43,858 nt of DNA. It comes from Proteiniphilum sp. UBA4977. GTDB taxonomy: Bacteria; Bacteroidota; Bacteroidia; Bacteroidales; Dysgonomonadaceae. This document shows, one piece after another, positions 8,133 to 16,300 of this stretch. Location of the stretch: contig DGZP01000036.1 of NCBI GenBank assembly GCA_002398565.1, forward strand, positions 1 to 43,858, read 5' to 3'. The position numbers and the translations under genes are program-made. The notes beneath the pieces are model-generated. The model was given only the letters and a program-made list of their open reading frames with translations, ran no database searches and had not been told where the DNA came from. Positions within the stretch are counted from its first letter, which is position 1, and each line of letters begins with the position of its first letter.

Positions 8133-8150
8133 CGCAAGAATTATAATATT

Positions 8151-10094
8151 ATGAACAAGATTAATTCAAAAATACCACAGGGCCCTTTGGCTGAAAAATG
8201 GGCGAATTATAAGAATCACCAGAAACTGGTCAACCCCGCAAATAAGCGCCGCCTCGACATCATCGTAGTCGGTACGGGACTGGCCGGCGCATCCGCAGCC
8301 GCATCGCTGGGAGAAATGGGATTTAATGTGCTGAACTTTTGTATCCAGGACTCACCGCGTCGTGCACACTCCATCGCCGCACAGGGGGGTATCAATGCGG
8401 CCAAAAACTATCCAAACGACGGCGACTCGGTCTATCGTCTTTTCTATGATACCATCAAGGGAGGTGATTATCGCGCCCGCGAAGCCAACGTGTACCGCCT
8501 GGCAGAGGTTTCGAACAGCATCATCGACCAGTGTGTGGCACAGGGAGTTCCCTTTGCCCGTGAGTACGGCGGCCTGCTTGACAACCGCTCCTTTGGCGGT
8601 GCCCAGGTATCACGCACCTTCTATGCCCGCGGACAGACGGGACAGCAGTTGCTGCTTGGTGCTTACTCCGCGTTGAGCCGTGCCATTCATAAGAAACAGG
8701 TAAAGCTCTACACCCGATACGAAATGGTAGATCTGGTCATCATCGAAGGTCGTGCCAGAGGTATCATTGCGCGAAACCTGGTTACAGGCAAACTGGAGCG
8801 TTTTAGCGCACATGCCGTGGTGATAGGTACGGGAGGATACGGAAATACCTTTTTCCTGTCGACCAACGCCATGACCTCCAACGGTTCTGCAGCATGGCAG
8901 TGCTACAAGAAGGGTGCCTATTTTGCCAATCCCTGCATGGCACAGATTCACCCCACCTGCATTCCGGTACACGGTGAGTTTCAGTCGAAGCTCACCCTTA
9001 TGTCTGAGTCGTTGCGTAACGACGGTCGTATCTGGGTTCCCAAAAAGCTTGAAGATGCACAGGCCATTCGGGAAGGGAAGCTGAAGCCCACCGACTTGAA
9101 AGAGGAAGATCGCGATTACTATCTGGAGCGCCGCTACCCGGCCTTCGGGAACCTCGTTCCTCGTGATGTGGCTTCACGTGCAGCTAAAGAGCGCTGCGAC
9201 TCCGGTTATGGCGTGGGTACAACCGGTCTTGCAGTATATCTCGACTTTGCCGAGGCCATTCAGCGTCTGGGCAGGAGTGTGGTGGAAGCTCGATACGGAA
9301 ACCTTTTCCAGATGTATGAAAAGATCGTGGACGACAATCCTTACGAAACACCCATGATGATTTATCCCGCCATTCACTACACCATGGGCGGTATCTGGGT
9401 CGACTATGAGTTGATGACCACCATCCCCGGCCTGTTTGCCATTGGCGAAGCCAATTTCTCCGATCACGGAGCAAACCGCCTGGGCGCATCGGCACTCATG
9501 CAGGGACTGGCAGACGGATACTTCGTATTGCCATACACCATACAAAATTACCTGGCCGACCAGATTAATGTACCTCGCTTTAAAACCGACAGGCCCGAAT
9601 TTGATCAGGCTGAGAAAGAGATTAACGACCGTCTCGACCGACTGATGGGCATCAACGGAAAACACTCCGTAGATCATATTCACAAGGAACTGGGTCATGT
9701 AATGTGGGATTTTGTTGGTATGGGACGTGATGCAGAAGGATTGAAAAAGGCGATTGAAAAGCTGAAACAGGTCAAAGAGGATTTCTGGACCAACCTCCGC
9801 ATTCCTGGAAATAAAGAAACGCTCAATGTGGAACTCGAGAAAGCTCTGCGGCTTGCCGACTTCATTGAAATAGGGGAACTGATGGCCCACGATGCACTCG
9901 ACCGCGAGGAATCCTGCGGTGGCCATTTCCGCCTCGAACACCAGACACCCGAAGGGGAAGCCTTACGCCACGACGACCAGTTTTCATACGTCTCCTGCTG
10001 GGAATATCAGGGTGAGCAGAATCCTCCTGTAATGTACAAAGAACCACTTGATTACGAATTTATTGTACGTCAGCAGAGAAATTACAAATCGTAA
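8151..10094 (+). CDS. frdA: fumarate reductase/succinate dehydrogenase flavoprotein subunit
   Basis: Catalytic flavoprotein (647 residues) interconverting fumarate and succinate on the cytoplasmic face of the membrane. Visible features are the dinucleotide-binding strand IIVVGTGLAGASAAASLGEM (about 38-57), the histidine for covalent FAD in RRAHSIAAQGG (about 70-80), the FAD/capping region with HPTCIPVHGEF, and the active-site arginine region HGANRLGASALMQGL (about 445-460). The C-terminal domain carries DREESCGGHFRLEHQTPEGE, matching the catalytic arginine/histidine segment. Length and sequence style match the B-type enzymes of Bacteroidota. Codon use is GC-richer than the flanking genes, as often seen in highly expressed genes. 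Confidence 0.97.
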   Translation: MNKINSKIPQGPLAEKWANYKNHQKLVNPANKRRLDIIVVGTGLAGASAAASLGEMGFNVLNFCIQDSPRRAHSIAAQGGINAAKNYPNDGDSVYRLFYDTIKGGDYRAREANVYRLAEVSNSIIDQCVAQGVPFAREYGGLLDNRSFGGAQVSRTFYARGQTGQQLLLGAYSALSRAIHKKQVKLYTRYEMVDLVIIEGRARGIIARNLVTGKLERFSAHAVVIGTGGYGNTFFLSTNAMTSNGSAAWQCYKKGAYFANPCMAQIHPTCIPVHGEFQSKLTLMSESLRNDGRIWVPKKLEDAQAIREGKLKPTDLKEEDRDYYLERRYPAFGNLVPRDVASRAAKERCDSGYGVGTTGLAVYLDFAEAIQRLGRSVVEARYGNLFQMYEKIVDDNPYETPMMIYPAIHYTMGGIWVDYELMTTIPGLFAIGEANFSDHGANRLGASALMQGLADGYFVLPYTIQNYLADQINVPRFKTDRPEFDQAEKEINDRLDRLMGINGKHSVDHIHKELGHVMWDFVGMGRDAEGLKKAIEKLKQVKEDFWTNLRIPGNKETLNVELEKALRLADFIEIGELMAHDALDREESCGGHFRLEHQTPEGEALRHDDQFSYVSCWEYQGEQNPPVMYKEPLDYEFIVRQQRNYKS

Positions 10095-10126
10095 GGTTTT
10101 TTAAACGACTCAAAAAACAACCAATC

Positions 10127-10882
10127 ATGGATAAAGATATCAATATAAAAGTAAAAGTCTGGCGTCAGAACGGACCCAAAGATAAGGGATATTTTGAGAC
10201 TTACCCTTTGGAAAACATCTCTCAAGGAAGTTCTTTTCTGGAAATGCTCGATATCCTCAATGAAAAACTTATCAACGAAGGAAAAGAGCCTGTGGTGTTC
10301 GATCACGACTGTCGTGAAGGCATCTGCGGCATGTGCAGCCTCTACATCAACGGACACCCCCATGGTCCCGATACCGGCATCACCACCTGTCAGCTGCATA
10401 TGCGCCGCTTCAACGAGGGTGATACCATTACCGTGGAGCCGTGGCGTTCTGCCGGATTTCCGATCATCAAGGATCTGATGGTCGACAGGTCGGCTTTCGA
10501 CAAGATAATACAGGCGGGCGGATATATCTCGGTCAATACCGGCGGCGTACCCGACGCAAATGCCATACCCATTCCGCGCGATGACGCCGAGATGGCGATG
10601 GACGCAGCAGCGTGTATCGGTTGCGGTGCCTGTGTGGCAGCCTGCAAGAACGGGTCGGCTATGCTTTTCGTGTCGGCCAAGGTGAGCCAGTTCGCCTTAT
10701 TGCCACAGGGACGTGTGGAAGCTGCCCGACGTGCCAAATCGATGGTCGCCAAGATGGATGAACTAGGCTTTGGAAACTGTACAAATACCGGTGCCTGCGA
10801 GGTAGAATGTCCAAAAAACATTTCCATCAGCAATATCGCACGCCTGAACCGGGAATTTTTGAAAGCAAAGTTCAAGGACTGA
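10127..10882 (+). CDS. frdB: fumarate reductase/succinate dehydrogenase iron-sulfur subunit
   Basis: Electron-transfer subunit of 251 residues between the flavoprotein and the di-haem anchor. The plant-type [2Fe-2S] cluster site is CREGICGMC (Cys62, 67, 70) plus Cys88. The C-terminal ferredoxin part has CIGCGACVAAC (Cys163, 166, 169, 173) and CTNTGACEVECP (Cys218, 224, 228), enough for the [3Fe-4S] and [4Fe-4S] clusters. It is the last gene of frdCAB and is followed within 25 bp by a strong intrinsic terminator. Confidence 0.97.
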   Translation: MDKDINIKVKVWRQNGPKDKGYFETYPLENISQGSSFLEMLDILNEKLINEGKEPVVFDHDCREGICGMCSLYINGHPHGPDTGITTCQLHMRRFNEGDTITVEPWRSAGFPIIKDLMVDRSAFDKIIQAGGYISVNTGGVPDANAIPIPRDDAEMAMDAAACIGCGACVAACKNGSAMLFVSAKVSQFALLPQGRVEAARRAKSMVAKMDELGFGNCTNTGACEVECPKNISISNIARLNREFLKAKFKD

Positions 10883-10904
10883 GATATCACAAATATGTAC
10901 TGAG

Positions 10905-10950
10905 AAAGCGTTACCTCTCTTTGCAAAGAGCAGGGACGCTTTTCTTATAT
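10905..10950 (+). terminator. frdCAB terminator
   Basis: Nested hairpin: outer arms 10905-10911 and 10936-10942, inner perfect 14-bp palindrome at 10917-10930, followed by a T-rich tail (TTTTCTTATAT). It lies 22 bp after the frdB stop. Confidence 0.75.
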
Positions 10951-11000
10951 GGATTTTAATATTCATTTGACAACTTATTTCTGCTCTGTTTTGTTTATCT

Positions 11001-11028
11001 TGTATCGCAAAGAGAGATTTGCGATACA
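11001..11028. promoter_or_regulatory. perfect 11-bp inverted repeat before the beta-barrel gene
   Basis: Arms 11001-11011 (TGTATCGCAAA) and 11018-11028 are perfect reverse complements with a 6-nt spacer (GAGAGA). The repeat ends 14 bp before ATG 11043. A T-run is lacking downstream on either strand, so it is not an ordinary terminator; an operator or a hairpin in the mRNA leader that affects ribosome access is more likely. Confidence 0.6.
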
Positions 11029-11042
11029 AAAAAAGCAATCGT

Positions 11043-11678
11043 ATGAAAACTAAGACAATTATCAGAAATGGCGTGGTCCTGTTATTGCTGACCATGTTCA
11101 GTGTACCGGCCTTTTCCCAGATCAGGTTCGGTATAAAGGCAGATGTGGGTTTGAACAATCCAAGTTTTAGCAGCGATGCACTCAAGGTGGAGAATATGAC
11201 TTCATACAGCATTGGACCATCCATTGAAGCCATGTTATTACCTCTTGGCGTGGCCGACTTAGGCATCGAAGCCTCACTATTGTATAACGACAACCGCATG
11301 ACGGTTTCCCGACTTACCGGAGGCGAAGGAGAGAAAGATGTATCTAACCGCTATCTGACCCTCCCGGTAAATGCCAAATTAAAATTCGGGGTAGGCGCGC
11401 TCCCCCTCAGGCTATATGCTGCCGCTGGTCCTTATGCCGGATATCTGATTTCCGGAGATGAGATTAGTATTCCGGACATAAGTGCCGATGTCAAAGCCAG
11501 GGATTTTCAGGCGGGTGTCAACGTGGGCGTAGGCTTTGAAGTACTCCGGTTTATTCAGGTGGGTGTCAACTACAGGGTACAGCTTACGGATAATTATTCG
11601 GTTGACCAACCAGACTGGAGAGACCCGCTTAATGGAAAGTCGGAAACCTGGAATCTCACCGGAACAATCTATTTTTAA
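11043..11678 (+). CDS. outer-membrane beta-barrel protein (porin family-like)
   Basis: A 211-residue secreted protein with a clear signal peptide (lysine-rich start, hydrophobic core VVLLLLTMFSVPAFSQ, cut after about residue 23). The mature part alternates short amphipathic strands and ends in an aromatic residue (LTGTIYF), the pattern of small outer-membrane barrels of the PorT/OmpX-like type. No catalytic motif. ATG 11043 is preferred over a TTG at 11019, which lies inside the inverted repeat. It stops 3 bp before priA, so the two may share a transcript. The specific function is unknown. Confidence 0.8.
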   Translation: MKTKTIIRNGVVLLLLTMFSVPAFSQIRFGIKADVGLNNPSFSSDALKVENMTSYSIGPSIEAMLLPLGVADLGIEASLLYNDNRMTVSRLTGGEGEKDVSNRYLTLPVNAKLKFGVGALPLRLYAAAGPYAGYLISGDEISIPDISADVKARDFQAGVNVGVGFEVLRFIQVGVNYRVQLTDNYSVDQPDWRDPLNGKSETWNLTGTIYF

Positions 11679-11681
11679 TGC

Positions 11682-13919
11682 ATGTATGCCGATGTAATTC
11701 TTCCGCTTCCTTTTTCCGATTTGTATACTTACGCCATACCGGCAGCATTGCAGCCGGAGATCGGTATCGGATATAGGGTAATTGTCCCTTTCGGAAGCCG
11801 GAAACATTACACTGCCATTGTCCTGAAAATACACCGGGAACCACCCGATAATCTGGATATAAAGGAGATCCATTCTCTTATCGATTCCCATCCTGTGGTG
11901 AACGAACAACAATTGAGGTTGTGGGAGTGGATCTCTTTTTATTACTTATCCCCCCTTGGGGACGTATATAAGGCGGCTTTGCCCTCCTCAATGAAACCAC
12001 GTGACCTGTTGCAAACATATACTCCAAGAACAGAGACTTTTATACAGATAAATCCGGAGAAAGAGAAGGAATATTCTGATAATCTGTTGAGGAGAGCAAA
12101 AAAGCAGCAGGCTCTTTTGGAGGAGATAAAACATTTTCTTACTGCAAACAAAACGGAACGTATCAGTAAAAAAGAACTTTGCGGTTTCAGCAATTTTTCA
12201 GCGTCAACGCTGAGCGGGTTGCTGAAAAAAAAGATTCTTACCGACATATGTATAGAAACAAGTCGCCTCGATAGTGATAAAATGCCTGTCCGTGAACCGT
12301 ACCCGTTGAGCGGACATCAACAAGATGCATATATTGGTATAAATAATTGCTTCTTGCAAAAATCGACCTGTCTGCTGCATGGTGTTACTTCGGGGGGAAA
12401 AACGGAGATTTACGTACATCTCATTGCCCAATTGCTGGCGGAGGGAAAACAAGTACTCTTTTTGTTGCCGGAAATAGCTCTCACCACACAACTTACAAAA
12501 CGGCTTCAGGCTGTCTTCGGCAACCGGTTAGGTATTTACCACTCCCGTATCAATCACAACGAGCGTGCAGAAATATGGCAAAAGATGTTGTCGGCCCAAC
12601 CTTATGAGGTTATTGTTGGTGTACGTTCATCACTCTTTCTTCCTTTTCAGCGACTCGGACTTGTGATCGTGGATGAGGAACATGAAAGTAGCTATAAACA
12701 ACAAGATCCCTCACCCCGTTATCATGCGCGCGACACAGCAGTGATGCTTGCTCATTTCTTTGGAGCCAAAACTGTGCTCGGCTCAGCTACACCCTCGATA
12801 GAATCCTATTATAATGCACTGACAGGTAAATATGGGCTGGTTACGCTGACAGAACGATTTAACGGTGTAACAATGCCGGATATACAAATTGAAAATACAC
12901 GGGAGTTACGTCGCAGAAAAAAGATGAAATCACTGCTTTCCCCCGTGCTTATAGAATTGATTGAGCAGTCCTTGAAGGAAAACAAGCAGGTTATACTCTT
13001 CCGGAACCGGCGTGGATATGCACCCATAATTGCCTGCAGCCAGTGCGAATGGACACCCAAATGCAAACGCTGTGATGTATCGCTTACCTATCATAAAAAG
13101 GTAAACAGACTGGTATGCCATTATTGCAACAGCACATATCGTGTGCCGGAAAAATGTCCATCATGCCAGCAGATGAGCCTGGAGCCGATAGGACAGGGTA
13201 CAGAACAACTGGAGGAGGAAGTTTTACGGCTATTCCCGGATAGCAAGGTGGCCAGGATGGATCAGGATTCCACCCGTGGAAAAGATCGTTTCGGACAGAT
13301 CATTCATGATTTTCAACAGCGAAAGATTCAAATATTGGTGGGAACGCAGATGCTTTCGAAAGGGCTCGACTTTGAACATGTGAAGGTGGTGGGCATTATC
13401 TCGGCAGACTCATTGTTAAACCATCCCGATTTTCGTGCCCACGAACATGGTTTTCAACTAATGACGCAGGCCGCGGGGAGGGCAGGAAGAAAACAGACAG
13501 CAGGAACAGTGGTCATTCAGAGTGCTGATCCTGGGAACCCGATTTACTCCTTCGTAACCGGAAACAACTATGCGGGCTTTTTTCATGCCCAGCTTACTGA
13601 ACGAAAGTTATTTCACTATCCACCGTTCTACAGACTAATCCGTGTTGTTTGCAAACACAAGGATCCAGGCAAAGCAGACAAAGCCGCTTCGCATCTTGCA
13701 GAGCTGTTAAGAAAATCGCTCCACGAACGTGTGCTGGGTCCCAACAAACCCGTTGTGGGACGTATCCAGCTCTTTTATATCCGGGAAATTCTGCTGAAGT
13801 TGGAAAACGGACTTTCCACACAGCAGATACGGGATACGTTGAAAAAAGCAGAAATGAATCTTCGCCTTGATCCCGATTTTAAACATGCAATGCTCTATTA
13901 TGATGTGGATCCGCTTTAA
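11682..13919 (+). CDS. priA: primosomal protein N' (replication restart helicase PriA)
   Basis: 3'-to-5' DNA helicase that reloads the replisome at stalled forks, 745 residues. The N-terminal DNA-binding domain begins MYADVILPLPFSDLYTYAIP. The helicase core has a Walker A motif in HGVTSGGKTEIY (about 229-240), the DEAH-like box VDEEHESSYKQQDPSPRYHA, and motif VI in QLMTQAAGRAGRK. Between the lobes lies the PriA zinc region with eight cysteines (CSQCEWTPKCKRC, then CHYCNSTYRVPEKCPSC; about 448-490). All expected motifs are intact. Convergent with rng and separated from it by a shared terminator. Confidence 0.97.
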   Translation: MYADVILPLPFSDLYTYAIPAALQPEIGIGYRVIVPFGSRKHYTAIVLKIHREPPDNLDIKEIHSLIDSHPVVNEQQLRLWEWISFYYLSPLGDVYKAALPSSMKPRDLLQTYTPRTETFIQINPEKEKEYSDNLLRRAKKQQALLEEIKHFLTANKTERISKKELCGFSNFSASTLSGLLKKKILTDICIETSRLDSDKMPVREPYPLSGHQQDAYIGINNCFLQKSTCLLHGVTSGGKTEIYVHLIAQLLAEGKQVLFLLPEIALTTQLTKRLQAVFGNRLGIYHSRINHNERAEIWQKMLSAQPYEVIVGVRSSLFLPFQRLGLVIVDEEHESSYKQQDPSPRYHARDTAVMLAHFFGAKTVLGSATPSIESYYNALTGKYGLVTLTERFNGVTMPDIQIENTRELRRRKKMKSLLSPVLIELIEQSLKENKQVILFRNRRGYAPIIACSQCEWTPKCKRCDVSLTYHKKVNRLVCHYCNSTYRVPEKCPSCQQMSLEPIGQGTEQLEEEVLRLFPDSKVARMDQDSTRGKDRFGQIIHDFQQRKIQILVGTQMLSKGLDFEHVKVVGIISADSLLNHPDFRAHEHGFQLMTQAAGRAGRKQTAGTVVIQSADPGNPIYSFVTGNNYAGFFHAQLTERKLFHYPPFYRLIRVVCKHKDPGKADKAASHLAELLRKSLHERVLGPNKPVVGRIQLFYIREILLKLENGLSTQQIRDTLKKAEMNLRLDPDFKHAMLYYDVDPL

Positions 13920-13921
13920 AT

Positions 13922-13957
13922 AAAAAAACCGGCACTCCTTCGGAACACCGGTTCTTT
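13922..13957. terminator. terminator between priA and rng
   Basis: Stem 13927-13932 with 13948-13953 (AACCGG/CCGGTT) plus inner TCC/GGA pairing. On the minus strand it is followed by TTTTTTTA, so it is best for rng; the plus-strand tail TCTTTACTTT allows use by priA too. Confidence 0.7.
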
Positions 13958-13985
13958 ACTTTCATTCTTCCACGCCAGGTGGAAT

Positions 13986-15554
13986 TTATTTCATTTCAAT
14001 TTCTTCTTTCAGGTCTATTTCGTTTCCCTCATGATCATAAAAAATGTACTGCAGGAACCCGAGTTTCTGATCCGGTATAATTTGCATTCCCACGTTGTAC
14101 TTCTTCTTCCATTTATACTTCAACGAAAACCAACCTTTCTGAACGTACGCCGCAACATAAGGATGTATGTGCAGACGGAATTTCTTCACTTTAAGTCTGT
14201 TTGCTAAATAATCGATCTTTCCTTCGAGTGTGTCTGTAAAAAGTATCGACGATTTAATTTTTCCTTTACCAAAGCAGGTGGGGCAAACCTCGCTTGTGGT
14301 AACTTCCATTTCGGGGCGGACACGCTGACGCGTAATCTGCATGATTCCAAACTTACTCAATGGCAAAATGTTATGCTTGGCTCTGTCGTGTGCCATCAAC
14401 TCCTGCATTCTGGAGAGGAGCTTGTTCCGATGCTCCGCCTTGCCCATATCTATGAAGTCAATGACAATGATACCACCCATATCGCGCAAACGAAGCTGAC
14501 GTGCAATTTCCTCGGCAGCAGCCACATTCACCTCATAGGCACTCTCTTCCTGACCCAGTTTCGATTTGTTGCGGTTCCCGCTGTTCACATCAATTACATG
14601 CAACGCCTCGGTATGTTCAATGATGAGATAAGCACCATTCTTGAATGTAACAGTTTTTCCAAAGAGCGATTTTACCTGTTTTGTAATGCCGAAATTATCT
14701 AAGATAGGCAATGTACCGGTATAATCCCTTACAATATTTTTCCTATCCGGCGCAATAATGCTCACATATTCGGCAATTTGCTTCGACACGTCTTTGTCAT
14801 TGACGTGTATCTGTTCGAAAGAAGGATTAAAGATATCGCGTAAGAGAGCTACCGTACGTCCCGTCTCCTCGAAAATGAGTGAGGGAGCTTTGGTTTTCTG
14901 TATCTTTCCGATATTATCTTCCCATCTTCTGACCAGTACTTTTAATTCTGCATCGAGGTCAGCCACCCTTTTACCTTCAGCATTGGTGCGTATAATGACA
15001 CCAAAATTCTTTGGTTTAATACTTTGGATGAGCTGCCTGAGCCGGGCGCGCTCTTCGCGCGATTTGATTTTTTGCGATACCGACACCCGATCAATGAATG
15101 GAATCAACACCATAAACCGTCCGGCAAATGAAATTTCGGCTGTCAGTCTCGGACCTTTAGTCGATATAGGCTCTTTGGCTATTTGCACCAAAATCTCCTG
15201 ACCAACTTTTAAGATATCCGAAATAGAACCCTCCTTGTCGATATCGGGTTGCAGCTTCATCTTCTGAAGCTGCGGAATCTTTTTCTTGTCTTCAACAAGT
15301 TTCTGAAAATGCAGAATCGAGTTAAATTCAACCCCTAAATCCAAATAGTGAAGAAAAGCGTCCTTTTTGTGTCCCACGTTCACAAATGCAGCGTTGAGGG
15401 CGGGCATCAGTTTTTTAACTTTGCCCATGTAGATGTTACCAACCGCAAATGAGCCATCTTGGCTCTCCTGCTGCAGTTCTACCAGTTTTTTGTCTTCGAG
15501 GACTGCTATGGTTATTTCTTTGGATTGAACATCTACCACAAGTTCGCTTGTCAC
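13986..15554 (-). CDS. rng: ribonuclease G (RNase E/G family)
   Basis: Endoribonuclease of the RNase E/G family for rRNA 5' maturation and mRNA decay, 522 residues, matching the RNase G size with no degradosome tail. An S1 RNA-binding domain is present at about 37-130 (AVGNIYMGKVKKLMPALNAA; KDAFLHYLDLG). The catalytic DNase I-like part contains IIEHTEALHVIDVNSGN with the metal-binding aspartate, and GGIIVIDFIDM with the second. The Zn-link cysteines are in CPTCFGKGK (about 425). Start ATG 15554. It is preceded by a 172-bp leader region with a 12-bp inverted repeat and follows the mS38-like and HU-like genes on the same strand. Confidence 0.95.
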   Translation of the reverse strand: MTSELVVDVQSKEITIAVLEDKKLVELQQESQDGSFAVGNIYMGKVKKLMPALNAAFVNVGHKKDAFLHYLDLGVEFNSILHFQKLVEDKKKIPQLQKMKLQPDIDKEGSISDILKVGQEILVQIAKEPISTKGPRLTAEISFAGRFMVLIPFIDRVSVSQKIKSREERARLRQLIQSIKPKNFGVIIRTNAEGKRVADLDAELKVLVRRWEDNIGKIQKTKAPSLIFEETGRTVALLRDIFNPSFEQIHVNDKDVSKQIAEYVSIIAPDRKNIVRDYTGTLPILDNFGITKQVKSLFGKTVTFKNGAYLIIEHTEALHVIDVNSGNRNKSKLGQEESAYEVNVAAAEEIARQLRLRDMGGIIVIDFIDMGKAEHRNKLLSRMQELMAHDRAKHNILPLSKFGIMQITRQRVRPEMEVTTSEVCPTCFGKGKIKSSILFTDTLEGKIDYLANRLKVKKFRLHIHPYVAAYVQKGWFSLKYKWKKKYNVGMQIIPDQKLGFLQYIFYDHEGNEIDLKEEIEMK

Positions 15555-15652
15555 AATTGTTCTTTTTTTAATGTTTAAATAATAAATCCGGGCTTCTGTC
15601 TCACAACAGAAAGGAGGTTCACGCCAGAACCATTCCCTGTTTTATACACAAA

Positions 15653-15693
15653 GAACAAACTTAACTCCCGAAAGGTTTTTTTTAAGTTTGTTC
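15653..15693. promoter_or_regulatory. 12-bp perfect inverted repeat in the rng upstream region
   Basis: Arms 15653-15664 (GAACAAACTTAA) and 15682-15693 are perfect reverse complements around a 17-nt loop. The left arm also contains a minus-strand TAAGTTTG (15663-15656) that could be a -7 box for rng, without a good -33. It could be a terminator for the gene upstream, an operator, or a hairpin in the rng leader. Confidence 0.5.
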
Positions 15694-15726
15694 CTGTATA
15701 TGGTTTGTAAAAAAAGTGCTACGGGC

Positions 15727-15819
15727 TTACTTCTTCTTTTTGTGCCTGTTTTTTCTCAGTCTTTTTTTACGTTTGTGAACAGACATTTTATGCCTTTTTC
15801 TTTTTTTTCCGCTTGGCAT
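15727..15819 (-). CDS. 30-residue mS38/AURKAIP1/COX24-like basic protein
   Basis: Tiny, very basic protein (start MPSGKKRKRHKM, end KKRLRKNRHKKKK) recognised as the Bacteroidota member of the AURKAIP1/COX24 C-terminal family, related to the mitochondrial small-subunit protein mS38. More than half its residues are Lys, Arg or His, as in small ribosomal proteins such as bL36 or bTHX. A good Shine-Dalgarno (AAGGAGA) lies 8 bp before the ATG. It sits 24 bp after the HU-like gene, in the same direction, so the two are probably co-transcribed. A role on the 30S subunit is inferred from the family. Confidence 0.85.
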   Translation of the reverse strand: MPSGKKRKRHKMSVHKRKKRLRKNRHKKKK

Positions 15820-15843
15820 TTTAGTATCTCCTTATCAATTAAA

Positions 15844-16125
15844 TTATTTCGTTTCTTTTACCTGAGCAACAAAGGTCTTGGCCGGCTTAAAAGCAGGTAT
15901 ATTATGTTCGGGAATGATGATAGTGGTGTTTTTGGAGATGTTGCGGGCAGTTTTCTGTGCTCTTTTTTTCACGATGAAGCTACCGAAACCTCTTAAATAT
16001 ACGTTTTCGTTATTTGCCAATGAATCTTTCACAACGTCCATAAAAGATTCTACTGTTGCCAATACTGACGCTTTATCCACACCAGTGTTCTTTGCAATCT
16101 CATTTACAATGTCTGCCTTAGTCAT
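15844..16125 (-). CDS. HU/IHF-family DNA-binding protein
   Basis: Nucleoid-associated DNA-bending protein of 93 residues, the normal size. The N-terminal helices (MTKADIVNEIAKNTGVDKAS), the VYLRGFGSF strand at about 43-51 and the beta-arm with the IIIPEHNIPAFKPAKTF segment are typical. The arm has isoleucine-rich IPEHNIPAFKP in place of the usual RNPQT-type tip but keeps the conserved proline. Divergent from mutY, with promoter boxes for both genes in the 175-bp gap. Confidence 0.93.
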   Translation of the reverse strand: MTKADIVNEIAKNTGVDKASVLATVESFMDVVKDSLANNENVYLRGFGSFIVKKRAQKTARNISKNTTIIIPEHNIPAFKPAKTFVAQVKETK

Positions 16126-16186
16126 TTTATTTATATTTTAAATATTAATAATAATCGCGTGTGTTAATTAGTAAAATTTTGGATTG

Positions 16187-16215
16187 CAAATATATAGCTT
16201 TTTTTTTACCCCAAA
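16187..16215 (-). promoter_or_regulatory. promoter of the HU-like gene
   Basis: Minus-strand TTTG (16215-16212), 17-bp spacer, TATATTTG (16194-16187). The -7 box is a full match; the spacer is slightly short. Leader about 55 nt. Confidence 0.4.
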
Positions 16216-16276
16216 AAATAATTACGGGTAAATTTTCTGTTTTTCCATTATTTTCTTCAAAAATACTTTTTTTGAT

Positions 16277-16284
16277 TAGTTTTG
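16277..16284 (+). promoter_or_regulatory. -7 promoter element for mutY
   Basis: TAGTTTTG fits TAnnTTTG and lies 16 bp before the mutY ATG. No clear -33 element. Confidence 0.4.
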
Positions 16285-16300
16285 CAAGTCAAATAAAGGA

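Noticed and set aside
9174..9941. 255-residue minus-strand frame
   Set aside because: Shadow of frdA, which has full catalytic motifs in the other direction.
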